Origin: Sciurus carolinensis
Taxonomy: Eukaryota > Chordata > Mammalia > Rodentia > Sciuridae
Assembly (NCBI RefSeq): GCF_902686445.1
Contig: NC_062213.1
Span: 9,731,241-9,795,240 of the forward strand
DNA length: 64,000 nucleotides
Direction: 5' to 3'
Each line of letters opens with the position of its first letter. Position 1 is the stretch's first letter. Made by a program: the position numbers and the translations under genes. The notes under the pieces are model-generated. The model saw only the letters and a program-made list of their open reading frames with translations. It searched no databases and was not told where the DNA came from. This document shows positions 25,690-37,900 of the stretch, in pieces.

Positions 25690-26210
25690 ACCAAATAGAT
25701 AAGTGCTCTAGGTTCTGGGGCTATAGCAGTGAAAACAGATGGGGCCTCTGATGTCCTGGAACTTGATGTCACCCATAACAGGAGGCTTTCTGATGATGGG
25801 GAGGAACATGCAGGAAACAACAGGTTCCACGGAGCCCAATGGGCAGGGGCTCTCTAGATGGACACTGAGGGAAGGCCAGCAAGTGGATGCAGACTTTGAG
25901 CTAAGGCCTGGAAGAGGAGCAGCTGACAGCCATGCACAGATCCAGAGACAGTGGGGGCAGGGACAGCAGGTAGCCCTTGCAGGCTGAAGGCACCAGGAGG
26001 TGGGCAGGGCAGCAAGGGCTGGGTGTGCGGAGAGGAGGGGAGCACCCTGGGGAGGGGCCAGGCCTGCAGACCCGCAGGCCCTGGAGGGAAAAGGAGGGGC
26101 TCCAGACCTACTTAGAGAAACAGGAAGCCATCCAAGGACCTAAGGGAGTGATAACATCTCCATGTTTGAAGAATCACCTGACTGCTGTGTGGAGGACGGA
26201 TTTTTAAAAT
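25690..26210 (+). repeat. L2 LINE fragment (diverged)
   Basis: Order of phrases resembles the L2 consensus as remembered: ACTTTGAGCTAAGGCCTGGA, AAGCCATCCAAGGACC, GGGAGTGATAACATCTCCAT and GACTGCTGTGTGGAGGACGG. Heavily diverged, so ends are approximate. Confidence 0.6.
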
Positions 26211-28799
26211 TCCAGAATTTATTGTCTACTCTACTTGACATATGCTTAAAGAAAAAGATGAAGAGATTTTGAGGAAAAGGGGGTAGAAATTTTTTTCATG
26301 GAGAAAATGAACAAACATGTTTCATGTTGAGGTAAAATGGAATCTAAATTGCACCAGGGCAGACAACTGTCACAAAAGGAGCAATCCATTGAGAAGGTAC
26401 GGCACTCGCAACTGTGCTAATCAAATTATATAGCTTCAAAAACATCAGGCCACCATTATGGGGACAGATGTGCAAACCAATCATTTCATTTGAAGTCTCA
26501 AAAACTGCTGGACTAAACAAACAGAAGGGGAGAGGTATACAGATTTTAACAACACTACGTGCCTTTTCTACCAATGAACAGGAACCCCTCAGGTCCCAGA
26601 GGAAGCTGCCATGAACGTCAGGCATGGGGTTCTTCTGCTTGGGCTCTATGACCCACAGGCAACAAAAGTGGAGACAGATTTGCAAAAGGATGGATAAAAA
26701 TTCCATGAATCTAAATGCTTTAAAATTTTTTTCTTGGCTAAGAAGAAAATAATGCAAAAACTATTAACAGAAATAAATGGTAATATTGCTACTTTGAAAA
26801 ATTTCTGGGGCAGAGCTGACAAAATAATTAGGGAATTTTATTCCTTACATCATACATGGATCAGAAAACAAAGAATGAGAAGTGATGAGGTCAGCTTCCA
26901 ACTCAAGAACTAAGAGACCATGGCTTTGTCAAGGAGACAGGAGAAAGGTCGATAACGGTAAGGACCAGGTCAACGATTTGGAGTGTTAAAAGAGAGCCAT
27001 AGAGAAGATTTTAAAAGCCCAAACATTGTCTAAATAATAAGATTAATATGATAGATAAAAACACAACCAGCATGGTCAAGAAAGAAAAAGAAGAACAAAA
27101 GCAAATCAGATGCAGTTCCCTTGGTAACCACGTCTCCAGGAGAGGATGTGGCCCTTGGCAGGGAAGCCACAGGACAGCAGCGAGGCCTTCCTCCCTCTTC
27201 AACTCCTCCCTGCTGCCTGGACCCCTTCCTGAGAGCTCACACTCAGCCCTGTGGATGAGGACGAGGTCTACAGATGGCTTGGGGACTCTTCTGAGAAAGA
27301 GAAAGAAGGAAAGAACTCCTTTCTTCTTTAAGCTGCTTTGCTGATGGCTCTCTGCCGGTACAGCAGGTGGGTACTTTGCTCCAGCAGGGACAGAAAGGGA
27401 CCTCCTTATCTGAAGGTGGAGAGGCAGTTTCACAGAAACCGAGCAAAACCAACAGGCCAGGCATGACAGTGAGGAGAGAGTTCAGAGAATTCCCAGCCCA
27501 TCGGCTCCCCTGTCCCAGGCTTTACAACCCGGAAAACCCTGCAGGAGACAGACTGCTCACCACGCCAGCCAGACTATGCACATCAGGACCCCAACAATCA
27601 CACAGACTTTTATGAAAATGTCTAAAACCCAATGAAAAGATGGATGGGGACAAAACTACTGTGCTCAGGGTCATGGTGTCAGCCTGATTCGTGATGTAAA
27701 GCTGAAGAGTAGGGCAATGTAGATTTTCTTTTCCCAAAATTTCATGAAACGATACTCAAATTACCAGCAGGAATATCAGGAAAAAAAGAACAAAGACAAC
27801 TTCAATAGACTTATTCTAAACCTGGGAGTCCCAAAGCCCATGACTGGCTAGACCATTTGATGGACGGGGAGAATGCCCACTGTGAAGTACAAACTGTGAA
27901 GGAAGACGCCTCGGGCAGCCTCTCCCCATCTGTGGGTGGAGCTGAGCCCAGCCCGGGTACCTCCTGTGAACCAGGGTCCCTGCTAAGTACTAAGGAAGCA
28001 CTAAGAGAATTAGACTTACGTAAGCGCTCAAGCATCTAGCCTTAGTCAAATCGAAATCGGATACGTGAAAAAAATAATAAACACGCAGATAAAGGCAGAA
28101 TTCCCGAAAACTGCTACATAGAAGCCTCTTCTAAGGGGAGATTCTTTGTTTTGAAAGAGAGAGGGAAAGGCTTGGAGGCCGCATTTCAGCTGAGCCCTGA
28201 TCATGGAAGGGATCTGCTAGTGAACGCTAGAGGCAGAGGCGCCTAGAGGAAATCGACATTTCCTCCACATGGTGAGAGCCAGGGAGCCTGCAGCAGAGGT
28301 TCCCGTAGAAACAGAGTAGGAGAAGGCTCAGGAATCTTCAGCTTGAGGCCTTCTTGAGGCAGGAGCTCACCCTGAGGAAGGAGGGGAGGCAGCCTGAGAG
28401 GACAGGCAGGGGATGCCTCCTAGGTCCTGGGGATCGCCTCCTCTCTCTTCCCTTAAAGCCCGCCCAGGCCTCAGAGCCATGAAATGCAGGTTTCCGACAA
28501 GCCCCTTTCTCCCTCCACCCGACCAGGGCAGGTGGAATGTCCTGGGCACGGAAGGGAAGGCTGGGTTTCTTGGGTTCCATGGTGTGCAGGACACTTTGCA
28601 GACCTGACGCCATGACAGCTTCGCCAGCCCCCAGGAGACTGTGAGAAAGAGCCACACCGATTCCACAGGTGACTGCCAAGTGAAGGGTTTGTCCAGGTTG
28701 GGGTTTTAATGTACGCCTCTCTGATTCTTGGTTCTGGCTTGTTCTCTCACATCTTAAGACTCTCAAAGAACTTCAAATTCCCAAAGAAGTCCCCGAGAA

Positions 28800-28930
28800 T
28801 GGGAAAACACAGGATTTGGCTTTGGTTTCTTTACTGTGTGTTCTTTGGCAAGTCACTAGATGTCTCTAAGCCTCAGAAATCTTATCTCTAGATAGGAAAT
28901 AAAATGAAGATCTCATGCCAATCAATGTAA
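28800..28930 (+). repeat. MIR SINE fragment
   Basis: MIR core on plus: GTTCTTTGGCAAGTCACTAG, ATGTCTCTAAGCCTCAG and ATCTTATCTCTAGATAGG. Ends approximate. Confidence 0.65.
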
Positions 28931-29640
28931 GGAATCTGAGATAAGATTTTGAAAGTGTGGACCCAAATATGTTAAATGAATGTGGGTTATTAATCATCAT
29001 CAGAGGGTTTCTCCACTATGTTTCAACAGTTACAGCCCCAAGAATTGTGGAGAGACTGAAGATTTCACCCAAGAATAAACTGCCAACTCGCATTCATGCC
29101 CCCAACACCTGCTGGTAAAGAATGCACTGGAGGAGTTCTAATATGGAAGTATTCTAGTTCTCTCAATTCCAAATAATTTCACATGCAACCCAAGGACTTC
29201 TGGGAGCAGTTGTAAAAACTGCTTCCAAGTGAGTAGAACAGACGGAGGGTTTATTTTTAAATGCACTGCCATTTGTTGAAACAGATTTGGTTTTGAAATT
29301 CCCCAAACACCTAAACCACGAAAAAGAAAAAAAATCTGCCTTCCAGTCTTTTTGGAAGGTATTTGGGCATCGTCCGGGTCCTAGTGAGTATCTCATTGCT
29401 GAGAGGGCCCTGGAGAAATCTCTCGAATCAACTCAAAGCAGGAAGCTGGGCTTTCAACACCAGGAGCTGAGCAATGTTAGGGCCCAAACCTCCTGGCTAC
29501 CAGGTGGGACAACTTCAGAGGACAGAGGAAGAAACCTGGGTTCACAGGAAAGAAGCCCAAAGAAGGTGGAGGCACTGGGCTAGCCTTGGAGAGAAGAGCT
29601 GGGCTAGCCTGTGAATCCCTTGCCCCTCTGGACACTCTCA

Positions 29641-29733
29641 GTCTCTTGGTTCACCTGCTCACTTGCTGTCCCCTGTCTCTTGGTTCACCTGCTCACTTGC
29701 TGTCCCCTGCTTGTCCTGGAGCACCTGCTCACC
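29641..29733. repeat. 34-bp tandem repeat
   Basis: Two identical 34-bp units at 29641-29674 and 29675-29708, each beginning GTCTCTTGGTTCACCTGCTC, followed by a degenerate third copy that keeps CACCTGCTCACC. Confidence 0.93.
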
Positions 29734-30428
29734 TTAAGGTGTGCCGTGCAGGTTCCTGGATGCTGTGGAGGGCAAGGTACTGGCTCCTGCTCAGCCAGTA
29801 AGGGAGGCAGACTTGGCACCAGGAGGGATTGGTTACCAGTGGAAATCCTGATGAATGCTGGGCAGCAGGAGTCAAGTAAGGTCCAGATGAAGTGAGAAGT
29901 CTGGAAGGCTTTCCTAAGAGACAAGCGGGGAGCAAACAGGAGTTGGGGCGAACAGCTTTCCACTCAGAGGAAGCTGCCTACACCCGCATGCAGCGTGGAG
30001 TGAATCCACAGCACAATAAAGGCTCCTGTCGCTGAGGGAGAGAGGGCACAGCAGGTGGTGTCTCTGCTGGGAATGGAGACAGCACTGATCCAGCCTCTGT
30101 TATAGCCAATGACCCTTCTCCCCGCCTTCTGGTCAAGGGTTTGGAATCCAGGAAGGCTGGGCAAGGCTGGGAACAACACTATGGTCTTAGAACTGCCCCG
30201 GTCAGTGAGGAATGGGGCCCAGTGTTGGTCTTACTGGTTCTGCACCTTGGCTTCAACTGGGTTCCTCGGTAGGCTCCTGATTGGCTCTGCCTCCAACATT
30301 GCTCCTCCCATTCCTCCTTCTCCCAGTCTAAGGGCACAGTTAAGCACCTGCTTTCACTGGCTTAGATATCCCTTAACAGCAGCCATAGCCAGAAGGTGGG
30401 AGCAGCCAGGGGTCTGTTAACTGTGAAC

Positions 30429-30800
30429 GGATGGGTCGACAGAACACAGCGCATCCACACAGTGCAGCGAGGTTCAGCCCTAATCACGAGGAGAGTCTGA
30501 CGCCTTCTACGACATGGACGAACCTTGACAGCATTACAACAAATAAAATAAGCCAGACACAAAAAGACAAATCTTACATGCTCCCACTAATTTTGGGTAC
30601 CGGGAATAGGCAGATTCACAGGCTAGAACAGTGGTTCCCAGGGCTAAACGGGTGGGGAGAACAGGAGTTCATGATTAACGGGTACAGAGTCTTGTTTGGG
30701 GATGATGGAAAGTTCTGACAATGGATCATGTGATGGTCACACAACTGAGAGTGTACTTAGTGCCACCAAAATGGTTGAATTATAAAATGAAACAGACAAA
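30429..30800 (+). mobile_element. L1 LINE 3' end (ORF2 end and 3'UTR remnant)
   Basis: The order ACATGGACGAACCTTGACAG, AATAAAATAAGCCAGACACA, GGTACCGGGAATAGGCAGAT, CAGTGGTTCCCAGGGC, GGGTACAGAGTCTTGTTTGG and GTGTACTTAGTGCCACC matches the 3' end of old mammalian L1 (L1M class). It is broken, with no open frame of interest. Confidence 0.8.
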
Positions 30801-31194
30801 TCAGTGAGCAAAACCCTCGCTATCGCCTGACACACACAGGACGAAACAAAGGATGTGCAGAGTCATCTGACTCCTCTGCCTCCACACCACCACTCGCCAG
30901 GACCTCCTCCGGGACTCCCCTGTCACCAGGTCATTCCCTCTCCAGGAAAGTCCTCCCCAGCACTGCACCTTCCCCTGTGCTTGGGGCTCTCTTCAAGTGC
31001 TGCGCCCCAGGACCCAGGAACCCTGAGCCGCAGGGGAAGCAGGACATGCATGTTTGGCATGGCATTGCCAGTGCCCAGCACTGGATGCCTTGCTCAAACT
31101 GGATGCTCAGTGAAATCTGAAGGTGATCAATGGCAGAACAAGAGACATCAGGGCTCATGCTCTGAACAACCAGGTTATTTCTTCCATCATAAGT

Positions 31195-31515
31195 GTCGTC
31201 AGCATCAGCATCATCCCACCCCCCACCCCCACCATCACCACCATCATTGTCACCATCATCTTCATCACCATCACCACCACCACTGTCATCGTCTTCCTCA
31301 CTGTCATCATTGCCATCATCACCGTCATCATTGCCATCATCACCATCATTGTCACCATCATCACCATCATTGTTACTATCATCACCATCATCTTCATCAC
31401 CACCACTGTCATCGTCTTCCTCACTGTCATCATTGCCATCATCACCGTCATCATTGCCATCATCACCGTCATCATTGCCATCATCACCATCATTGTCACC
31501 ACCATCATCATCATG
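31195..31515. repeat. CAT/CAC trinucleotide minisatellite with 123-bp higher-order unit
   Basis: About 320 bp built almost only of CAT, CAC, CGT and ATT-type triplets. A block beginning CACTGTCATCGTCTTCCTCA occurs at 31281 and again at 31404, a period of 123 bp (41 triplets). The open frames through it in several phases (His-rich, Ser/Pro-rich or Asp/Gly-rich) are by-products of the repeat. On the TG-sense strand it starts about 265 bases after the exon 41 donor. Confidence 0.95.
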
Positions 31516-31780
31516 GACACTGAACTGCAGAGAAGCTCTCCCAGGAAATAGAGCTTCCACCTGGGGTTCCACCATCTAGAATGTTTAACACTTTGGATGG
31601 GAGTGGAAACAGTTGAGGAGGCCCTTCGGCATCCTGGATCCGCTCCTACTTGGAAAGATGGCTACAGCAGGACTCATACGTGGCACAAAGGATAAGAGAA
31701 GATCAAACAATTGAAGCCAAGTGGTCTCAAGAGGCAGGTGAGCACCTGAGAGCAGACTGCAGGCAGGACATGCCACTCAC

Positions 31781-31983
31781 CATCAGCAGAGCCCTCCGGA
31801 AGAGCCTGAGGCCAGTGGTCCTGGTCACGAGAAGGTGGATGCTGGCCACGTCAGCCCCGCCACGATCTGCTGCCAGGGACACACGCCGAGGGTCCCCACC
31901 AAATACACCAATGTGGGTCTGCACCCAAGTCAGCGCTGCCACCTGGTCTAGCAGCCCCCAGTTGCCAGTTGCCTCACTGGACC
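31781..31983 (-). CDS. TG: TG exon 41 (ChEL, dead nucleophile elbow)
   Basis: The acceptor (minus strand) is CTCCTCTTTGCAG and the donor ATG|GTGAGT at 31780. The 203-nt exon encodes GSSEATGNWGLLDQVAALTW, VQTHIGVFGGDPRRVSL, AADRGGADVASIHLL and LFRRALLM. NWGLLDQ and FGGDP are family-wide carboxylesterase motifs. The GESAG nucleophile motif reads ADRGG here, with Arg where the catalytic serine would be, as in other thyroglobulins. The following intron contains SLA. Confidence 0.97.
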
Positions 31984-34900
31984 CTGCAAAGAGGAGCAAG
32001 AGGGTCACCCTGTGTGACTTCACGACTCCAGGTCTAATGTCCATGGTGCTATGTCAGGACTGTGGTTCCTCCAGGGGATTACAGGTTCCAAATATGGTGA
32101 GGGACAACAGGAGGACATGGGCTTCGGAATCAGAGGCAGCTGGCTTGGCTTCTAGCTACGGCTTATTTAACACGCTCACCTTGAGCACGGCTCTCCCGTC
32201 AGTGACCCAGGGTACTTCCTAAGGGAGTTGCCCTCATCCGAGGCAGAGATGTTTGGTTCCACCACCTGGCTTGGCCCCCAAGGGAAGAAGACCACCCCTG
32301 CCAGCTGCCAGGGGCTCTCTCTAACAGTGGCCCAGCCAGGTGGGGGCTGGGGATCCCAGTCCCTCCCTTGCCTCGTCTTCTCTGGCCTTAATAGGGTGCA
32401 ACTGAGGTGACGCCTCTTTTCTTTGTTACAGAATTCAGAAACTACTTGGGGAAGACCCCTCACTATTTCTTTTTAATGAAATAATCCAGACACACACAAA
32501 AAAGTATACAAAAACAGGCTCTTCTCTTGGCTTCAGGGACACCGCCTGCCCCCACCTCCTGGTCACTATGATTCCAGTGGCTTTCCATCCAACTTTGCCA
32601 GGACCTGATCCTGCTGTCAAGCCTCAATGCCAGGCCTTGCTGCTCTCGCCTGAGGCTCGCACACGTCTTTCTTGATGGCTCTCAGAAGCCTCCACAGGTT
32701 CCACCTGGGCAGATGTCTCTCCTGCCCACATGGGCAGCCCAGAGCCCCCGAGCCCAGGTCCCTCGCAGTTCTCCATGAGACCGCAATCCTGGTTAGCAGG
32801 ATTCTGTTTCCTCAGGGTCGCAGGCAACTCAGGAGAGCAGGGCACCAACTGCTCTGCGGACCTCCTCACCCACATTGCCGGGGACAATGAGGAGGGAATG
32901 GCCCTGACATCCATTGCCACACACCCATCTCCCGTGATGTGCTAAGGGCCATGGCTGACACTGAGTCCACAGACTTCCGGGAGGCCAGAGTGGGGCCACG
33001 CAAGAGGCCACTCATCTAACAAGTAAGAGCCGGCTCCCTCCAATGCCGGGCCTGGTGCTGGCCCTGCTGAGGGTGAGAGGTGAGGCTGGAGCCCAGCTCG
33101 GCATGCAGCCCCCTGCGGAGCCCTTATGAGCAGCAGTGAGCTCACCGACCTGGCCCCTTCCTTCCAATGGAACAGCAGAAACCGGGAGCGGGAGGCTGCC
33201 CAGACACAAGAAGTGAATGTGGGATCAAGTGGGGACTGAAATCCTAGTCACAGTCAGAGCTCATCGTCCAAGCGTTCGACCCAATTCCACAGACGTTTGT
33301 GACAAATCTGTGATGGTATTGAGAAACTTAAGTGCCTACTTATGAGGCTCCTGCTGGCACAGCCTTGGTGACAGCCTCAGGGCCCCTGCACGACACTGGA
33401 CTCCTGCCTCTCCAGATCTGGGGCAACCTGTCTGGGCTCTGGCTCCCGGGGCCGCTCGTCACATCCACGGTGCTCCCTGCTGTCTGAGGTGCTGAGCCCC
33501 AGACCTCCCCCTCCTCAGGGTCCCATGCCAGCCCCACCTCATTCTGTCACACAAGCCCACCCTCCACACTCCTGCTGACGTGCAGCCCCGCTCCGTCCCA
33601 GGGGCAGGACCATCGCTGTACACAGTCCATCAAATGCTCCATCATCCCCTCTCTGTTCTGACTGGCTCTGCCTGCTCACCAGTATCTCTGACAACTACAG
33701 AAGCCCCTTAGCAGGAGCCAGTCTTATGGACAGAACTTGGTGAAGGCCGCAGGGCTGCGTGGGCTGCGGCCTCAGCCATGCCTCTTCCTAGGAGTGCGGG
33801 TCCTGCGCCAGCTCTTAACACCCGCGTGCCTCTGCTCCCGCTCCACAAAACAGGGGGAGCGTCCGTCATGCAGCTTGGACTCACTGACGTTGCAGCGGCA
33901 GCAGGACTGTGCGGGCATAGTGCATTACGGAAGATGTGGTTCTTCCCTTAAGTAAAATGAAACTGGTTTAGGTCCCAACAGTGTCTCACCAGCACGCCTG
34001 GCAGGGCTGCCTGGTCTTCAGTAGCAGAAACAGTGTCTGTGCGGGGCGCCCGCTGGGGCCAGGCTCTCTGCCTGCTTTCCTGGTTACAGGGATAGCAGAC
34101 CCTCTCTGGAGGCCCCCGAGTGCCCAGGGAGGATGAAGTCATGGCAGTGTGTGGTTACGCTGTCAGCCAAACCTTCTGACCTGCTCCCTGGCCAAAACAC
34201 GTTTCCTCAGCTCCACACCCTGTGGAGGGCCCGTAGACCCAGTGTCCACTGCCCCCTCCCCTGGCTCTGCACTCCCCAACCCCAGGTCCCTACCATGCCT
34301 CGTCAGAAGAGGACAACCACTGGGGTCAAAGAAGGCTACCTACGCCGGGGTCAGATGCCCTTAGGGGCCTGCCCCGTCCATAGGGTCCGGCTGTAGAAGA
34401 TGGCCTCCCTGGCCCTCCTCCCACCCCTTACTTCCTGTCCACCTCCTCATGTCAGCAGGAACCACGGCTCCCTGCAGACCCTGGGCGTGGCTCCTCTGCT
34501 ACGCAGAGAGCGTGAGTTGGCCGGGCTGGAGGGAACTTCGGCTTTCGTTTTTCCCTCCTTTCTTTTAAAACATGCCTCCTCTCAACACGGGGGCTTCCGG
34601 GGGGTATTTTCACTCTGGGGTCCCCCAGCAGATGCTGTGGACCTGGGCGGTTGCTTGGCCTGGCTCAGGAAGGGCAGGGACAGCTGCTGTCAGGGGCAGC
34701 CTTGGACTGGCCATGGACAAGGGGCTGGGCTGGGATGAGGAAACGTCCCCCCTGGAAAGAGCCCTGTCTGAGGGAGGACAGGGACTGACACGGGAGCTCC
34801 GGGCACCAGGCTCAGCTGAGCCACCTCACAAGGCTCAGCACCTTCCTGCCACAGAGGGAAGGAACTGCCCAGGGCGCCCTGTTCCCCCACAGCAAGGAGG

Positions 34901-37900
34901 TGGCTCTGGGCCCTGCCCCACTGGGATGCGAAGCCTGCACTCCCGCAGCACCCCTAGGGGTGGCCCAGCTCTTTCCAATCCTGTGGGGTAAAGCGCAGGG
35001 TCAACTGTGTGCAGTGGCAAAGGGCGACGTGAGTGGGTGAAGCCCGGGGAAGTAGCCGGGCTAGAGACCCTTCTGTCGGAGACTGGGACGGGGATCTGTG
35101 GCATCGTGTATTTGGCAAAACCTATAAACCTGTAGACTGTACAACACAGTGGGCCCTTGGTCGGCTAACGGTGGCACATAGCGAATAAACCTATTGGCTT
35201 ATCACAGCAACAAAAGCACTATGCCAAAGCCTGTGTCACTAGCAGGGGAAACGGCTGGAGAGGGGACGTGCGGGATGCTCTGTAGGTTCTGCTTGATTTC
35301 TCTGTAAAACTTCTCTACATGATAAAAATTGGGAACTTTTTTTTTTTAATGGCAAAGGGGACAGTTGTAGCTGGTGACAGGGTTATTGGGGGGATTAACT
35401 GGGGTGGAAGGCCCGCCCCTTTCCCTTCTGCTGGAGGAGTGCCCCTTCAGATGCTGAGCCGCTGCCTACTGCTGGCGTCCAGAGCCCTGCCACTGGCCCT
35501 TCTGTGGCCCCAGGAGGCTAGCTAGCTATGCTGGGAGGCCCTGCCACCAACCTGCGGCTGCAGCAGAGGTCCCTGGGAGACCTCTCCGTGTCACAGCCTG
35601 GCTGCACCTCAGTGACCCTGGTCTGCATTCTCAGTTTGCTGCTGGATCTGATGAGGATCCCAACCTCTTGGGCTGAAGGGAAGGAGGCACCTGAAAATTC
35701 AGGCACACAGGCAACCGGAGCTGGCAAATCCCTGTGGCTGAATGGAAGCAGAAGGGTCCTACAGAACTCTGCGTCCGGTGGTGTTTCCAGGCCTCCGAGG
35801 AGCAAGTCACGCTTGTATTTCTGGGTGTGGGTGTAGACCAGCAGTTTGATGCCCAGTCGGCACTGTGACTGTGGGCCACAGGGGTCCGTAACCTCGCCAC
35901 CTCCCAGTTTCCTTTGTGACATGGTCACAGGATCCTGACCTTGCAGAGCCACTGAGAACTAAAGGAGGTCACCCTGCTAAATTCCTGGGGAAGGGAGGCG
36001 CTCAGTGTGGTGTTTCCTCTCTGTTTCTGACACGTTTTCCTCTGAGTAAAACGATCAGGCAGTGTTGGAGCAGGTCAGGAATGAGAGGGGTGGGTGTTCT
36101 GGAAGTGTCCATGGCCTCCCCACAGGCCGCCCATGCTGGCAGCTGAAATGTGTCTGCCGCTCTGGAAGAGCATGGATTCTCAACAAGACTGCACTCTAGA
36201 AGTCAGAGCTGACCCCCTTTGGGGCAAGTTCTTGCTCCCTGGCCCTCTGGCTCAACCTGTCCTCTTCAGCTTGTGTTCCTAGAGGACACACCCTGTCGAG
36301 TTTCTTCTCTTTGAAGAAGAAAACAAAGTCACAAGAGAAAAGTTCTTTTTGCTCCCCAAAGTCTTTCATACAACCCCAGTTCCCATACTGGTGTCCTGCG
36401 GCCATTGAGGTCTCAGAGAACTGAGAGCCAGGAAAGAAGACGCCCCCCACACCCTGAGGCCTCCATAGTCCTGTGCCCCCAGGGAATCTCGTCTCCCACA
36501 CTGCATCCCTGGCTTCCCATTGCATAGGCCTGCAAGTTTCTTTGGGGCTCTCAGGCTTTGTGCCGTGTGGCATACCCAGCCCTGGTTCCTCAGCACCCCT
36601 GGGTCTGATCACACTGGGTGCCCACCGGCTCACACAGTCCAGTGCAGTCTTTCCTTCCAGCCCTTTCGCTTGTCCATCCATACTTAGCACGTGTGACATT
36701 CTGGGTCTTAACTGAGAGCCTTGGAGGTCAGAGCTGAAGTTCAGCCCCTATCTTTGGGGCTCATAAATCCCTCACCATCTTCCAAAGCCTCTTACATGTA
36801 CCCTCCCACTTCATCCTCCCAGCAAATTTGGAAGCTGGGTTAACTATTCCCATTTTACAGAGAAGAAAATGAGGCTGGGGACAGTAAGGGGCTGGTCCAG
36901 GGTGGCACAGCCAACGAGGGGCAGCACTGGCCACCAGCTCCCAAGTCCCAGGGCCAGGGCTGCTGTTCTCCCACTGCGGGTGGTGGCTGAGGTGAAGGAG
37001 AGGTGATGGCAAGGGTGTGGGTGGGTGTGAGGCTCAATTCTGCCCTAGCAGGTGGTGGGCAGAGTGGAGGGTGTGACCAGGGTGATACTCAGGTTTGTGA
37101 GACCAGAAATAAAGGGAGGTGCTAGTAAGTCTACTGATACAGCCCTCACTCCTCGCCCAATGGCTTCCATAGCAGAAGAGCTGGAACCCCCTTTTTGGAG
37201 CTGGCCAGGGAAAGGCAAGTCCTGATGGGTCCTGGCTCTGCCCCTTCTTAACCATATGACCTTGAACGAATTTCTAACCCCTAGGGTCTCAATGTTCTCT
37301 TCTGGATGCACAGGGACACGCACACACAATGCCCAGACAAAACATGAAATGTGCCCGGAGAGCTTCAGACACGCACTCGGTCCTCAGAACATAACAGCTA
37401 TTGTTTTCATCCACGGGTGTCAGTATTGCTGCAGGATCCTGTGAATATGCTAGAATTCCCACCATATGCCTAGCTGGGCTGGAGGAGAAACAGAGGCAGT
37501 GAGGTTCCGAGGCTTCGAGAGAAAGGGATGAACATGTGCACAGAGGGAGCCTCAGCTCAGGGCTCGGCAGCAGCGCTGCTGTGGTTTGGGTCCTGAGGGG
37601 CCCCCTAAGGCTAGGTCCCAGGAGGCACTATTGGTGAGACTTTGAGAGGTGGGACCTTAGGGGAGGTCAGTAGGCTACTGGGCTGTGCCCTTGAAGGGAA
37701 CTGTGGCGCCAGACCCTCCTCTTCCTCTTTCTCCTGCTGGCCACGAGGTGAGCACTAGCGTCCTGCCACAGCTGCCGCCATGATGCGCTTCCCCACCACA
37801 GGCCCAAAGCAACAGGGCCAACCAGTCATCACCTGGGAGCTCCAAAACCAGGAGCCAAAGTGGACCTTTCCCCGTTATAAGTAAGTTGTCTTGGGTATCT

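Larger units (their letters stand above)
25446..31780. other. TG intron 41 between SLA 3' end and TG exon 41
   Basis: About 6.3 kb without exons. It contains an L2-like fragment (25690-26210), an AT-rich stretch (26210-27070) that I cannot assign, MIR (28800-28930), a 34-bp tandem repeat (29641-29708), an L1 3' end (30429-30800) and a CAT/CAC minisatellite (31195-31515). Confidence 0.75.

Noticed and set aside
30855..31579. Long overlapping open frames (His-rich, Ser/Pro-rich, Asp/Gly-rich) on both strands
   Set aside because: They are read-through of the CAT/CAC repeat, open in several phases at once, with no start context, splice logic or known protein.
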